Notes: a model not told the origin generated them from the sequence alone. A DNA stretch of 64,000 nt from Polytrichum commune (GCA_950295325.1 OX485809.1:2790001-2854000), one strand, 5' to 3'. Shown: positions 34,466-47,822, counted from the first letter of the stretch. A program made the numbers and translations.

Positions 34466-37401
34466 CTAGAGAATCCAAAACCCTTAAACTCCATATTAAG
34501 CATATATGTGTGTGTGAGAGTGTGTGTGTGTCTTTAGGTTTTAGTCCTAGATTGGTAGATTTGGATTTTTGAAGATAAATTTTTAAACTTACAAATTTTT
34601 TTGGATGAAATTGGAAAAAAATAAGTGCGTATATTTAGATTATGTCAACATACGTGATTTATTATAGGATTTTAAATTTAAATTTAAATTTTTAGACATT
34701 TTCCAAAGTCAATTTATTTTGTGAGATCATGAATGTATAATCTAATGTAGACATTCGATATATTATAGAATATATATTTTTGGAATACCTCTTTAAGTTA
34801 GATAATTTTAAAGGTCCATAGAAAATATAGATTTTGATCCAAAAATATGAAATAAATTGGATCAGATTTATTTTGTTTAAATCTACTACTTGTTTAGATA
34901 ATGTCTTTTCATGTGAATTGATCTTCTATTGTTAAAAAAATTTGAACTTTTATAGGGAATTTTTATTATTATTTTAATTGAATAAATGAGTTGACGGATT
35001 CGTACTTTATAAGTTATTACTGCAGATTGAAACTAGTGATATCTCAAAGCATATGACATTTGATAGCAAACACCAAAATGATTTATTTGAATTACGTTGA
35101 TGTAATTTCTACTCATGTAAGAACGCATGCTATGTTGAATGATCATTCATTTTATTCCAACTCAGTAATTGAGAATCTGCAGTTTTAACCTCTTTCAAAG
35201 TTGAGGTTTTTAATTTATTTATGTCATTTATTCTTAATGCCTTTGGTTCGATTAACTTTGATGTTATATGTTTTGAGGTAAGAACATGAAATTTTTCATG
35301 GATATAGATCTAGAATTGTAATATTTTATCTTTTAGTAGTGAACAATTATATAAAAATTGACAATGTTTTTTCAGAATTTATAGAGTTTTAAAGTTGACA
35401 CTGGAAAAATGCAAGTGCAAAATTTGATGAACATTTGAAGGAAGAAGATATGCTCAACAAATTTGTGGGTAAGATGTTCTAGGTTCGGGAATGAAATCAT
35501 AGTTTAGAAATGTGAAGGTCTATTATTGATGAGGTTAATTTTGGAGAGGCAAATTGATAGATTCCAGTTGATTCTATTTTGCTAAATTCATGCTCCGATA
35601 TTGTTGTGCTACTCATGGAATATATGACCTCAACATATTGGTATTTTTTTACGGCTATTTTTTTAATTTGTCAAATGTTTATTTTATTTTATATTTTTAT
35701 CATATATTTTGCATTTAATTTCTTATTAGGTGTCTTATTCAATTTATATTTATTTTTTCAGTCATGATGAACGTTTACATATGAAGACCAATCTTATTCA
35801 TGAGTTGTATCATGTACAAGCTAATGGAAGTTTTTCTATTGAATATTTCATAAATTTATTAATACCTAACCAATACAACAAATGCATCACGAAAAAAATT
35901 GCAACATGGTACATGCTTACATTGAATTTTTTATTTTTTTATTTGTATTATATCAGTTTCATACCAAAATAAAATTTTATGACTTTCTTATCTTGTATCA
36001 TATTTTTTTGTTCATCTAATGTTTTTTTTGGTTCATTATAATATTGTTGATGTAAGAGATTTGGCCAAGAAAATTTAATTTGAGCTCACTTTAGAGTATG
36101 AGAGGTCCTCTCAAGAAATTATGGAATTTTGTTACACAAAGTTTCATTTTGGAGTCATGTATGAATATCTTGCTCAAGTATGTTGTTGATTAATTTTTTG
36201 TCATATTGTAATTCTCTCTCTCTCTCCCGCTTTGCTCTAGATTTTGCCTTTGAATTAAAAAGTAATATTACTGACAATCTAATATGAACATTCCAATAGG
36301 GCTGAGACACCTAAGGGAATCATCACCATAGTCAGATGGTTGAAACTAACCATGGGTTAAGTTACCATGGTAAAAAACAGTTACCATACTCCACGTTTTA
36401 GGGTTTCCGTGACCTAAAACAACCTCTTTGCTTGACCACACCAATACTTAAGCCTCTCTTTCTCCCATGTGAAAACTCTTTTACATGCGTGAAGGACGTG
36501 AATGTGAGAGCAAGGTTGGAGGGAAGGTGAAAAAACTGACATTGGGTGAATTAGAGATTGTCACTATCAAGTTACACAACATGGCAAAAGAGCAGGTTTG
36601 TATACTCATTGATTTGTAATGAGTATTGTCTTTGCAAAGCATCAATGGACTTGACAGGTGAGGTTAATGTGTGACATGGATAGCAACTGAGCTTAGCTGA
36701 AGACACCTGACACACGCCTTTCTAACACACATTTTGTTTGTTTGGGTTGGCACGGGTGCAGGTGAGGCTAGCTCTTCACATTTTCTACACCAACAATAGT
36801 ACATTGTTCAAGTTTGAATACTCTTTCACCTTATTATATGATAAGTATGAAAGCTTATTTACTGCTTTGAAATAGTATTTTGATTAACACACAAACACTA
36901 CAAAGTAGTTGAGATAGTATGGAAACATATATGTAAGCTTACATCTTACATACTCAACTTATTACTTGATGGTAACATTGATAACATTAGTAACATTAGT
37001 TACATTAGTTACATTGACTACCAAGCATAATGCATTGCATAGTTAGACTCTATTATAGACTATGTTACTATATACAAAGTCATGTGATGAGCATATCATT
37101 ACATTCTGACCACTTATACCTCACAGCTAGGGTTTCAAAATGATTTGAGATGATTTGAGTTGAAGGAAGCATGATGGTGAGGATACATGTTCCTCCTTGA
37201 GAATGCAAGATATTCCATGTTATACAAAACTTAGCAACACAAGCATAGTTACATTGATAAGTACTATGACTTGATAAGAAAACAAATTTGTATTGAATGA
37301 AAATCCCACCCACCCACCCTTGCTTTATTTTGATGAAGAATAGAAAGGAAAGGGCCTCTGAAAAGAGGAAGATCAAGCTTTGAAAAAAGCTCTGAAAAAT
37401 A

Positions 37402-37523
<122 letters not shown>

Positions 37524-37839
37524 AACAATTGGCTTAAGAAGCTCTTGGTCATTAAGATTCCTCAATTTCCGAATTAAACATCATCATCAAGATTGCCTTT
37601 AATGCAATGTGAGCCCAATATTGTGCCCACATGTGGTTGTAATCTCTAATTCATTAAAATTGTAGGCTTTGTATTTGCATTTGAATATTCAAAAAGATAA
37701 AAAGTGTGATGTTTTTAAGTTTAGGCTTAAGTTGAGTTAGAAGGCTAGTAGGAAGTTAATCAAGGCTTGAAGCTTACAAGAATTGATTTTTGGAATTAGT
37801 TAAATGCAGTTGAGCTACAAGGACCAGCATTGGCTTGAA

Positions 37840-38500
37840 TCTCGGAGAGGAGGGAGAGCATGACGCCGAACAGAGCTGAGCGGAAACTTTGCAAAATTTA
37901 CCCAGGAGCTCCTGCCCCGGTGCAAGGGAGGGAAATGCGGAGCAACTGAAGTATAGAATGACCGAGGAAGGGAATTTGGTGCAGCAAAGCAGGGAGCTTT
38001 CCGAAGTTGTTTGGTGGTCTACAGATGTTGGTGTGTATTTGGGGAAATGAGAGAAACTTTAAGGGCACAGTCTGACGCAAGAGATGCAGCAGGAGGACTA
38101 GAGGTGAGCTCATACAAAAGGGATTGGTTGACAAAACGGATTGAGATCATTTGTATGAGGAAGCGGAAGAAGGTGCAGATGTCGAACTCCAGCTCTCAAA
38201 AATGGGTGAGTGAAGGTGGCAGTAGTTTGGAGTGAGCCGGGCTAGTAGGGCAAACAATGGCAGTGCAGTTTCGGCACTGTATTGAGTCGCATTCGGGGAG
38301 GAGGCCTCAGGTCTTGCAGAAAATGTTGTACTAATTGGAGGAAACACATGTGTGTTCTGTTGAAGTAAGGAAGTGTGGCCTCGGCATGATTGAAGATTTG
38401 GCATCGTGGGAGCGACTGAGAAGGAGTCGCCAGGGTATGAGTGATGATGAACTCACGCGGACTACGATGCATAAGGGTGGGGGTTTATGGCTGACATGCA
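37840..38500 (+). other. GC-rich, exon-like island inside the MULE
   Basis: Composition jumps from AT-rich to balanced and codon-like for about 650 bases, then falls back sharply at a T-run near 38508. Frame fragments with plausible protein character occur (MTPNRAERKLCKIYPGAPAP from 37861; SYKRDWLTKRIEIICMRKRK from 38110; MIEDLASWERLRRSRQGMS from 38383), but no frame stays open throughout and no family is recognised. Its position within an intron-like gap of the accessory gene suggests a captured host-gene fragment (Pack-MULE style) or a later insertion. Confidence 0.35.
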
Positions 38501-41344
38501 ACGAAACTTTTTTTTATCACTTTTTTATCACTTTTAATTATATTGAATCTTGGAAGGCTACTTACTAGCAAACGATATTTTTCAAATTGTTCAAATTTTA
38601 TGATGACATTATAAAAAACAAGACTTTTGATAAGCAACATGGAGGATTTGAAGCTATGAGACAGGTTATTTACAAGTATATTTGATATTTGTGTTCTATA
38701 TATTTGATATTTAACACTCATGTTTTATTTTTATTTTTGGTAACTTGATTATAATTTTTTGTTTTTATAGATACTTTACGCATGTGTTACTCCCTGCCAA
38801 TGCTTTGGGCAAGGGACCAACTTTTTTTTTTATTGTTTCAAGGAACTTCAATTGGAGAATTTCATGTTCATTCATGAAATATGCATAGATTGGAATGAGG
38901 TTCATTGGTATGAATATGGATGGTATTTGAATTGTCTTATGAGTAAAATTCCGCATTCCGAATTAGAATTGCGTAATCATCTTAAGCGTGCATTTGGTTT
39001 ACCTATAGTGGAAGACTTACCACAAAGAGCACCCACAAAATGCAAGAGGAAAAATATATTATTCAAGTGCCTGAATAATCTAAAGACAATACCATTTTTG
39101 GTTATGAACCTTCTAGCAAAAAGCTCAAGGTTTTATATTTGTAACTCCATTATATGTCAACCATGCTTATTTTTACCATTTTAGAGCCTTTCACTTATTT
39201 AAGAATGAAGACTAAAGCTTCTCAAACTACATAATGTAGTTTTGATAAAAACTAGTTTGAGCTCATTTTGAATGACAATTTTTTGAACCCATTGAATATT
39301 AAAGAGAAAATAAAGTCTAGACCTCAATCTTTTCAGGACATCAATGCATTTCTTACTAAGGTATATTTTTTACCAATTCTTTCTAACTGCATGTTGAATT
39401 ATCAATGCAACTTTGTTTTGCATTTTTTTGCTTAATGGTATACTAAACTTCCATTGGTTGTATTTATGTTATTCAAAGTTGGTACACATTGCACATTCCA
39501 CTTTCAGGGTGTTTAGACTGCAATGCTGGCAAATGATTTGGTTATAAAAGATATTCCGGAGGGATTTCTTATGTTTGGTATTTCAATACCTCCTTCATCA
39601 ACACCTTCTTGGAATGCAAAACCTGATATATTTTTTTAATTTTTTTTAATTTTTATGTAATATCTTTATAACAATGATGTTTTGTTGATATTTCATCCCA
39701 AAAATCCAAAGCGGATGAAATAATTGTCTCCATATTTTTTCAATTATAATCTCAAGGTTGGTCATGAACCTTGCACTTGTGTGAACCCACTTCGTTTAGC
39801 CAATCCTTGTAATCCAAACAAAACGGTTAGTCTCATAATTCATTTTCATTATTATTTTTCATTTTAATGAATCATGTTGTTTGTGTACATTATAATTTGA
39901 TTGTTTTGTTATTTTACTTATTTTACATTTGTTGTGTAGACCATCAAGTTCATAGCGCTCTTACTTGTTCGCTCTTTAGATAATAATATTGGATTGAAAC
40001 GCATGCCTTTGCCTTTTCAAAGGAATATTAACAAAGACCTTTCGGAAAATAGTATAGATTTGGATGATAATGTTTTAAACAACTTCACAGAGGCTACTTT
40101 TCAACTGATGAGAGATAATGATATCACACCTTGGAAAGACCCACGAGAAATACATCCATTGTGTTTCCAAGTTTGAATCGATGCTTTCTCAAAACCCGAA
40201 GGCATTGTTCAAACCGCAATGTTGCCACACATATAAATCATTTTGTTTTTGCTTTACATTTCTTCTTAATATGTCTTCTTTACAAACTAACATGCTCTCA
40301 TTGGCTGTTCTCTTGATAATTGTTTATTATCTCTTTGATAAGACGCTCCATATATGCATGCCGTGCTTTGAAGCGTCATCTCTTGCCATTGGAAGGTGAT
40401 ACAAATGTTTTTGATTTCGTCTTGAAGCTTTGATTCTACAATCTCCTTTACTTATTGGTAAGGATACCAATTTTGAAGAGTTAGATGATTCTTTAATTGT
40501 TCATCCCGAGGCCATCAATCTATTTTATGAATAAGTTTTGTTTATTTATCTTGTTCGAAAGCTTCATATGATTGATTGTATAATTTTTATTTGAACTATA
40601 TTGTACATGAATTTTTTTGTATTATTATGGATACATCAATAATTATTAACACATGTATGTTGTCATGTACTAACAATGTGATACCACAATGGCATTAACA
40701 TTGGCGACCTTTTTTTGAATATTGAAGATTTATAGCAAGTCCGTCACCTCCACGAAGCCTTTCTATCGATGTTGAGACCATGGCTTTTGTTCTTGCTGCT
40801 CAATCTTACCCTTCTTCTACCCATAGCAAAGCTAGATATTATGATCGTCAAGTTTTGGATTTCATAAATTTAGAGGCCGAATCATGATTAACATCCATCA
40901 CTTCAAGTTATAGTGTGGCTAGTTTTTTGTTAGCACGTGTTCAACTGTCATAATCATTATTGGTATTAATTCTTTAATGTACATTTACTTATGATGTACC
41001 TTAAAGAACTTACATATGTTTTGTGTCCAACTCTATCTTTTTTGCACTTTCTATATTTGTGTTGTATAATTGACCTATCACAAAATTGAGTATCATTTTG
41101 CAACATGTTTTCTTTCATTGTTTCATGTGTGCATATTATGAATGTTAATGATCATCATTATCATGAGCATCATTCACTTCAACTTTGTTCATTCCACTGT
41201 CATACGACATGCAATACAACTATGAAAATTTATATATGATAAATATATATAGCCATAGTTGTATACATATTGGTTTTTTTTGTTGCTCACTGTTCACAAT
41301 CTACCATTCGTGTTGTTTGTCCTTCTCAATCTTCTTATTATTGA

Positions 41345-41475
41345 ACCCTCAAAATTATATTTTTTAGGCCACGGTTATAGGATAATAGTGGTCGTCCTAT
41401 TACCAAATATTTTGCTTTCTTCACCACTCACAATTTACCGCTCACTACTCACCGCTCACAAGATAGCACTCCCCA
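41345..41475. repeat. MULE copy 2, right terminal inverted repeat
   Basis: Read on the minus strand from 41475 it begins TGGGGAGTGCTATCTTGTGA and continues with GCGGTGAG repeats, TTTGGTAATAGGA and TATCCTATAACCGTGGCCTA. It matches 5151-5275 with few differences. The 9 bases after it (GGTTGTAGG) had no partner that I could find. Confidence 0.8.
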
Positions 41476-42218
41476 GGTTGTAGGTTATAGTGTGTGGTGG
41501 GATGGTCACTATTGTGTGGATGTTGGTACGTTTGGTGATTAGGAGTTGTTGTAGTGTCCAATCTTTGTGGTTGACGATTAGGATATATGATTATTGTTTG
41601 GGGTCTTTTTTGGCTGCCATTCTAGCCCAACAGATGGCTTCCAAAGTTATGTTGTGATCGGTGGAGTACACTAGGCCTATGCCAAACCATTCAAAGGATT
41701 TGGCTTGTCCCATGGAGCCAAAGAGAATGTTGAGATTGTGGGGTGAATTGTAATGTGTGAGTTGCGTGGGGCATGCAAAGGGGATGAGTGGTAGGAGTGT
41801 GTGCTTTTGAAAGAGTCTATTGATAGTTTTGTGATTTCAAAGTGTAGGTATGGTGTTGGTTCATGGGTTGGGTATTTCATTGGTTTTTTCTTTGGTAATA
41901 TGGTTATTTATCTTTATAGGAGCCATAGTATTTTGGTGGCAAAGTCTTGTGGTTGGGTTGGAGGAAATTCATTAATTGTGGAAGGTTGTTGTGGGAGAAT
42001 TTATAACATAGCCAATACATCCTTTTGGTGGTAATGGTGGACGTGTATTTCCCATGTTGGTCATATATGCATGACTTTAGGCCTTGTATTTGTATGGTTG
42101 GTTTATTTGTGAGGATATCCTTTTCTGGTTTGCACTCCTATGTGAATAGCTTGAGGTTGGTGATTTGTATGGATGGGCATATGTATCCAATGTCCTTTGA
42201 TTGGGTGTGGTTGAGGTA
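41476..42218 (-). other. T/G-rich degenerate coding-like DNA, left part
   Basis: The plus strand is T/G-rich. The minus strand gives short frames such as MAAKKTPN near 41620 and GTSQILWFGIGLVYSTDHN near 41700, broken by stops. The same composition resumes after the pogo-like element at 44882. It may be a decayed protein-coding retroelement on the minus strand. The family is not identified. Confidence 0.3.
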
Positions 42219-42306
42219 CAGTAATCTCCCGCTTAAGTACGCAATTTTTTAAGTACGCATCCCGGTTAAGTACACATTTCTATTGACAAAAATCAAGGTT
42301 CACACT

Positions 42307-44184
42307 TTATTTTTTAAACATGTCATGCAATGTCATTTGCCGTGAATGCATGAATTTTTTACACTTGACATTCAATGTTAGTTTGTTAACGTTTCGCTGA
42401 AATGTCTCAAATGATCGTCGCAATTCATCATACATTTGTCCAACTTTCATTTGAACATCGGAGCAAAGCAATTGGTTGTCGATGTTGAGGACAATGTTGT
42501 GTAGAGCTTCAAAGCCTTTGAAGTTGGTAGCACTTTCATATTCAACAAATGTCTCAATAGGTTGGATTTCATCATCGATAAGTGATTCTTCTTCAATTCG
42601 CATCGTTTGTAGAACTTCATCAACGTCCTCCAACATAACAACACAATATTCTTCGTTGTTTGCATCATCCATATTTAAAAAACCATTCATTTCGTCCGGT
42701 TCGATGGAAATTTGCAAAGTCTCCATGGGTTGCATAACATCGGCAACCAAGCTGTCGTCAATTTCTTCTTCTTTGTTGTTGTTCGGTAAGTTCATAATCT
42801 CTGCTTTCATGAAGGCATTCTTGATCGTAGATGCCGAGATTGAATCCCATGCACACTTGACATAATTTGAAGCATCAAGTAAATGTGCAGGATTGCCATG
42901 ACCGACACCTCCTGCGCCTCGCCATAACCGCTTTGCTTGCTCCCTTTTATGGTTCTTCACCTCATCAGTAAGTTCATAGAAATCAAAAACGTCTTTGAGA
43001 TACAAATATTTGTTTCGTTTTTTAAGAGCTGCAATAATCCCCATATCACATGGTTGTTTCCAACTTGTCCAATTGGGAGGAAAGGATATAACCCGAACAT
43101 TGACATGTTCAAAGGCATCAAAGTGCCGAGGAGCATTATCCATCAACAGGAGGACACGGCGTCCAATTCGTTTTTTCACTTCAAGGAAGAATACTTCATT
43201 GAACCATTGCCAACAAGTTTCCACATCCATCCAAGCTTTCCCTTGATTGAAATATGGAACATGCCATACCTGATTTTTGATGCAGTTCAGTTCCTTCGGT
43301 TTCCCAATGAGTGCGCAAAAGATCTTATGCGTTCCTATAGAGTTCGCAGAGACTATAAGCGATACACAATCTTTGGACTTTTCCTTTCCTCTGGTTGTCA
43401 ACATATCTTCATTTGGCATTAAAATGCTATACCTTGGAAGCAATCGGAAGAACAATCTCGTCTCATCCATATTATAAATAACACCATATTCAAAATTTTG
43501 GGGGATTTCCAGTCTCCCAATTTGATGACAGTTTAGGTGGAGTCGACCTAAAATGTACCCAGTGGGTACATTTTAGGTTGACTCAACCTAAACTGTATTT
43601 TCCCAAAATCATGGAATTTTCCCAAAATTTCGAATATGGTGTTTAATGTTTTCCGGATCATATTGCTCAATGACATCATACAATTTTGATAATGCTGCTA
43701 GCAACTTTGGATCGTCTTTGTTGACCTCTCCTCCTTCTCTGTGAAGCAAAAGTTTTTGCAGACCACGATGAGCTCTAGATATGCTCAACCACTACCACAA
43801 AGCCTTAAATTCTTCTTTAGATTTTACTAGACTAGATGCAATAAGCTTTGCTTTAGCAATAGCCAAGGATGGCGGAACAAGTAAATTGGCTCGACGCATG
43901 CTGTCAATCCAGAGGTAAAGCTGATCTTCCAACTTGGTATATTGGCCAATAGAGGCGCAAGATGTTTTTGATTTAGCATCATTAGACATTGGTGTTGTTC
44001 GTTGCAGTATGTTCTCCCGATTATCCCAGACTTTCCTAATGGCACCTTCATTGACTTCATACTCCCGCCCCAAAGCCCGCTTGCTCGGTGCATTCAGCTT
44101 GCTCAACTTTGCAACGATTTCACATCGTTGGGCTTGAGTCAAGCGAGTTGCCTCAGGTTTCATCCATTTCATGTTGCGATTCAT
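42307..44184 (-). pseudogene. pogo-type transposase (HTH plus DDE_1), disabled
   Basis: The N-terminal part (44184 to about 43650) begins MNRNMKWMKPEATRLTQAQR. It has a helix-turn-helix (SKRALGREYEVNEGAIRKVW) and a CENP-B-like second DNA-binding region (LEDQLYLWIDSMRRANLLVP). A stop, TAG, at 43792-43794 replaces an expected tryptophan, and the frame then continues to YDPENI near 43650. The DDE_1 domain (43500-42307) carries the three acidic positions in NMDETRLF, LLMDNAPRH and WKQPCDMGIIAALKKRNK. An acidic C-terminal region ends in QMTLHDMFKK, close to the PCNA-binding PIP box known from pogo transposases. Between the two halves a palindrome of about 165 bases (43480-43644) breaks the frame. 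The nonsense codon and the palindrome make this copy inactive. Confidence 0.85.
43480..43644. repeat. Long palindrome within the pogo transposase
   Basis: The centre lies near 43562. Arms of 33 bases run from 43529 (CAGTTTAGGTGGAGTCGACC) to 43595 and differ at few positions. Outside them the inverted similarity continues as CACCATATTCAAAATTTTGG (from 43482) against the complement of 43622-43642. One outer arm is host transposase coding sequence and the other is an inverted copy of it. Confidence 0.85.
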
Positions 44185-44235
44185 CGAATCAGAGTCACCA
44201 GCTGTAGATCACACTCCACAAAGTGCAGAAAAATT

Positions 44236-44725
44236 CCCCTAAAACAAATCACCCGCCCAACAAAGCAACCTTAAACCCTAAAGATCGCACGATTCCACAA
44301 ACAATGCGATTTGAGGTTGTCGAAGCTTTTCCTCTAAAGCAGATCACCTGCCCAACAAAGCAGCTGTAACCACTCTGTAAAGATTGCACAATTCCACAAA
44401 CAATGTGATCTAAAGTTGTCAAAGTTTTTTCTCTAAAGCATATCACCCGCCCAACATCTCTAAATATTCTGTAAAGATTGCACGGATCCACAAACAATGC
44501 GATACAAAGTTGTCGAAGCTTTTCCTCTAAAGCAGATCACCCACCCAAGAAAACAATTCTAAACACTTTGTAAAGATTGCATGAATCCACGAACAATGTG
44601 ATCTAAAGTTGTCGAAGTTTTTCTTCTAAAGCAGATCACCCGCCCAACAAAGCAACTCTAAACACTCTCTAAAGATTGCACGAATCCACAAACAATGGGA
44701 TTTGAGGTTGTTGAAGCTTGTCCAT
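44236..44725. repeat. Tandem array, about 97-bp units, in pogo element
   Basis: Five units start near 44240, 44336, 44435, 44528 and 44627 with AAAGCAGATCACCCGCCCAA. They continue through AAAGATTGCACGAATCCACA and AACAATGYGAT to GTTGTCGAAGC. The array lies between the right terminal repeat and the transposase start, so it is its 5' leader or promoter. Confidence 0.9.
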
Positions 44726-44881
44726 CAACATCAAGCCTCAACTTCAATCTGGAACACTTGAAGCTTGAATGTCAAGATTTCAATGCAGAACACTGCCAAT
44801 ATGAATAAAGTACACACCTACCAACTAAGTGCGCACTAACGGCTCCGGTTCAAGTGCGTACTCAAGCGGGAGATTACTGTA

Positions 44882-46220
44882 GTTCACATGTGTTTGGAGG
44901 ATTTGTTATGCGTTGGTTTTCATGTGATATCGTGTTGGGAGTAGTAGGTTGTGGTCTAATAGGATGTTGTCTAGGTGGAGGAGTTCTTCTTCATTGTGCC
45001 ATTGTAGTATGATGTCTTGTGGGGTTTTCCATTGGCTTAGGTATAGTCATTTCACGGCTTGTGCCCCCCATTTGTTGTTTCTGGTAATGATTTTGGTGTT
45101 GATTGTGGTGTGAATTTTAGTGCCTTAGGGTGAGGTGTAGTGGGATGTTTGAGGTGTGCATGTTGGGTGCGTGTTGGATAGTTATCAAGGTATTGTTGTG
45201 TGCATGTTAGGTATTGTTAGGCCTTTATGCCCGTCACAAAGGTGGCATATATTGGGTTGGATAGGTTGATGTGTTTGGAAACGAAGAAATTCATAAAAAA
45301 AAATAAAGTTGTTGTGTTTATGGAAGATAGTGGGAGAAACGAAGGCCCTACGGTGGTGGACGAGGGAGCAATGACCATTTGGAGAATGATGGAAGAACCA
45401 CATTTTGCTTCAAAGTAGTGAGGAACGGGCAATGTGGCAATATCCAAAGGTCCTTTGAGTTGGAGTGAAGCAATTAGGTATTATATAGGAAAACTTATGG
45501 GCAATGTTAGAACCTCACTACATAGGGTTGAGAAACTAAGAACTCAATAGTATTACAAGTTTTTGACTACTTGCAAAGTGGGAATGTTGAAGGTGGAGCA
45601 ATAGATTGCTTGTAGTCATAGAAATGTAATACTAGAAAGAATGAAGCTTGTAATTAATTAGCCTACAAGGCTTGTCCGTAGTGGAAGAAGAATTATCCCA
45701 TATTGTTTGTATGAGCCAAATTAAAAATGAGCAATAAAAGGCAAGGTACGGGGTAAGAATGACCATCTCACTCCAAGCATTGTTCATAGGTCTTTGTATA
45801 TGTGTTCTTGCTTGTGCAATCTCATCTCTAGTCTTATTAAGTTCCAATAATAATTGCTATGACTATCCATGTGATTTTCATTAGTTTCTGTCATGAGTTT
45901 AAATTTTTTGAATTTTTTTGTTAAACTATAGATGTAGTCTATATTTCACCCTCTACAAATCTCCTATATGTAAAGGGAAAGGTTGCTTGTATAGAACCCT
46001 CTATTAGATTATGCAAATTGTAATACCTTGGACATAAATGTTAATAGCATAAATATGTAAGTTAAAACCAATCCCCGTGTGAATCCAAATCACTATTGAA
46101 CCTCTTTTGGAAACAAGAAGTCATCCACTTATATGGAATTTATTTATTTATTATTTAAAAAAAATTCGTGTGTATGTGTGTGGGGGTGGGGGGGGGGGGT
46201 TAGGGGTTCCATTACATCAC
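44882..46220. other. T/G-rich remnant, right part, then unassigned DNA
   Basis: Up to about 45200 the minus strand gives fragments such as WKTPQDIILQWHNEEELLHL (near 45030), in the style of the DNA left of the pogo-like element. Beyond that nothing is recognised apart from a G-run near 46185-46198. Confidence 0.3.
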
Positions 46221-46224
46221 GAAG

Positions 46225-47290
46225 CAATGGTTATAGAGAGGGCTATAAGTCACACTAAGGTATCCACATAAGCGAGAGATTTTAGGAGGTTCTACATTGT
46301 GTTTCAAAACGAAGTTTTGTGTCACATGTGAGTGGTCATAGGTTCGGTATTGATGTTACCTTAGGTTAAACCTACACTTTTTGTTGAGTAAGTAAAAATT
46401 CAAGGTTTACCATGGAGGATGGATGAGATATGCAAGCAAAGGGTGGTTGGAGCAAGTTTTGATGGAAAGCACTTGAAGCAATCCAACTAATGTGGAGAAA
46501 CAAATTTGGGGGTATATGTGAGTCAGGCACTATATGTGGTGAATCACACATATAATTAAGAGATATTTGGAGGTTCGTGTTCCAAAATGACACAATCCTC
46601 CTCCCCCCCCCTTCCTTCATTTGGGTGATCATGAGTTTGGTGTTGGTGTTTGGTTAAACTACACTTTGTGGAGAAAAAAGAAATTGAGAAGTTATATCAT
46701 GCAACATAATGGGATGAGACATGCTAGTAATGGAGGGGTAGAGAAATTTCTACTTAAAACAACTTCAAGCAACCCACTTGCCAAATGACATGAAGAAACA
46801 AGTTTTTAGAATTAATATAAGACACACTAGCTAGTATATCCAAGAAATTGGACACATGCTTGAGAGATCTTTGGAAGTCCTAAATGTGTGTTCCAAAATA
46901 AAAACGCCCTTGCATTTGAGTGGTCATAGGTGAAGAGAAGGAATGATTTATACAAGCGTACCTCTCATTCATCCAATATAAAGGCCCTGAAATACTATGG
47001 AACCCGGAGGCTAATTACTTTTTTAAATTGATCTGCCAACATGGTTAAGTTCAAAGACCCCAAATTAGTTGTACTCGAGGTCATTTAAGATGAATTGGCA
47101 ACAAACCTATAGGGGCTCAAGGTTATATGTTGGATGGATGAGAGGTGCTCTTGTATGAGACAACTCCATGTCTCCATCATAGGTTGGATGTTGGTGTCAC
47201 TAAACCCACACTTCATGTGAGTAGTAAGTAAAAAGTGAAGTCTCGTCACCATGAAGGATGGAACTTGAAAGCACTTGAAGCCACCTCCCA
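46225..47290. repeat. Three diverged direct repeats of about 300 bp
   Basis: Each unit contains GAGAGATNTTNGGAGG, then TGTTCCAAAAT or TGTTTCAAAAC, then GTGGTCATAGG or an equivalent (anchors near 46275, 46558 and 46870). It continues with a GGATGGATGAGAT-like segment. They lie directly upstream of the desaturase-like gene, so they may overlap its distal promoter. Confidence 0.5.
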
Positions 47291-47822
47291 GCTGCCACTG
47301 AAGTGATGTGGAGAAAACTTGAAGGATTTGGCAAGTGATTTGGGGCTTTTTGCATATTGGATGGCTCTTTCTGGAGTAGCTCACAGCAGCCACAGATGCA
47401 CGATCTTGGACTTGTTCGCACTTGCTGCTCCAGTCGCTACCAAACATTTCCTGAGCAAACACAATTGGATTGCGTGTCTCCCGTGGCGTCTGGAGAGGTT
47501 GCTTTGCATTGCATTGAATTGAATTGAATTGAATTGGAAGCATAATTGTGCTGAATTCTTCTCCTTTTTTTTGGAGGGGAGGGGAATGCTGTGCAGCTTC
47601 TGTCATCTGCCAATGGGTGCGACGCTATCGATTTAAGTTGAGTGCATCTGCAAACACACCAATCTTTAGCTACCATCCCCTGAGATAACAGTGTTGCAAT
47701 TCGGGTCTTGCATAGGTACACAGAGGCTTTGTTCCGAGATTGCGGTGCAGTTGTGCGGATTGGGTAAGTTAGGCAATTGAGCAAATGCAAAGCCCCTGTT
47801 TCGAGTGAGCTACTTTGGGGCA

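Larger units (their letters stand above)
42219..44879. mobile_element. pogo/Tigger-like (Tc1/mariner superfamily) element
   Basis: Terminal inverted repeats of about 26 bases begin CAGTAATCTCCCGCTT at both ends (42219 forward; 44879 on the minus strand). A TA dinucleotide flanks each side (42217-42218 and 44880-44881). The interior encodes a pogo-type transposase on the minus strand and a tandem array near its 5' side. The element is 2661 bp. Confidence 0.95.

Noticed and set aside
42937-43422. 161-codon plus-strand frame
   Set aside because: It is the antisense shadow of the pogo transposase DDE domain.
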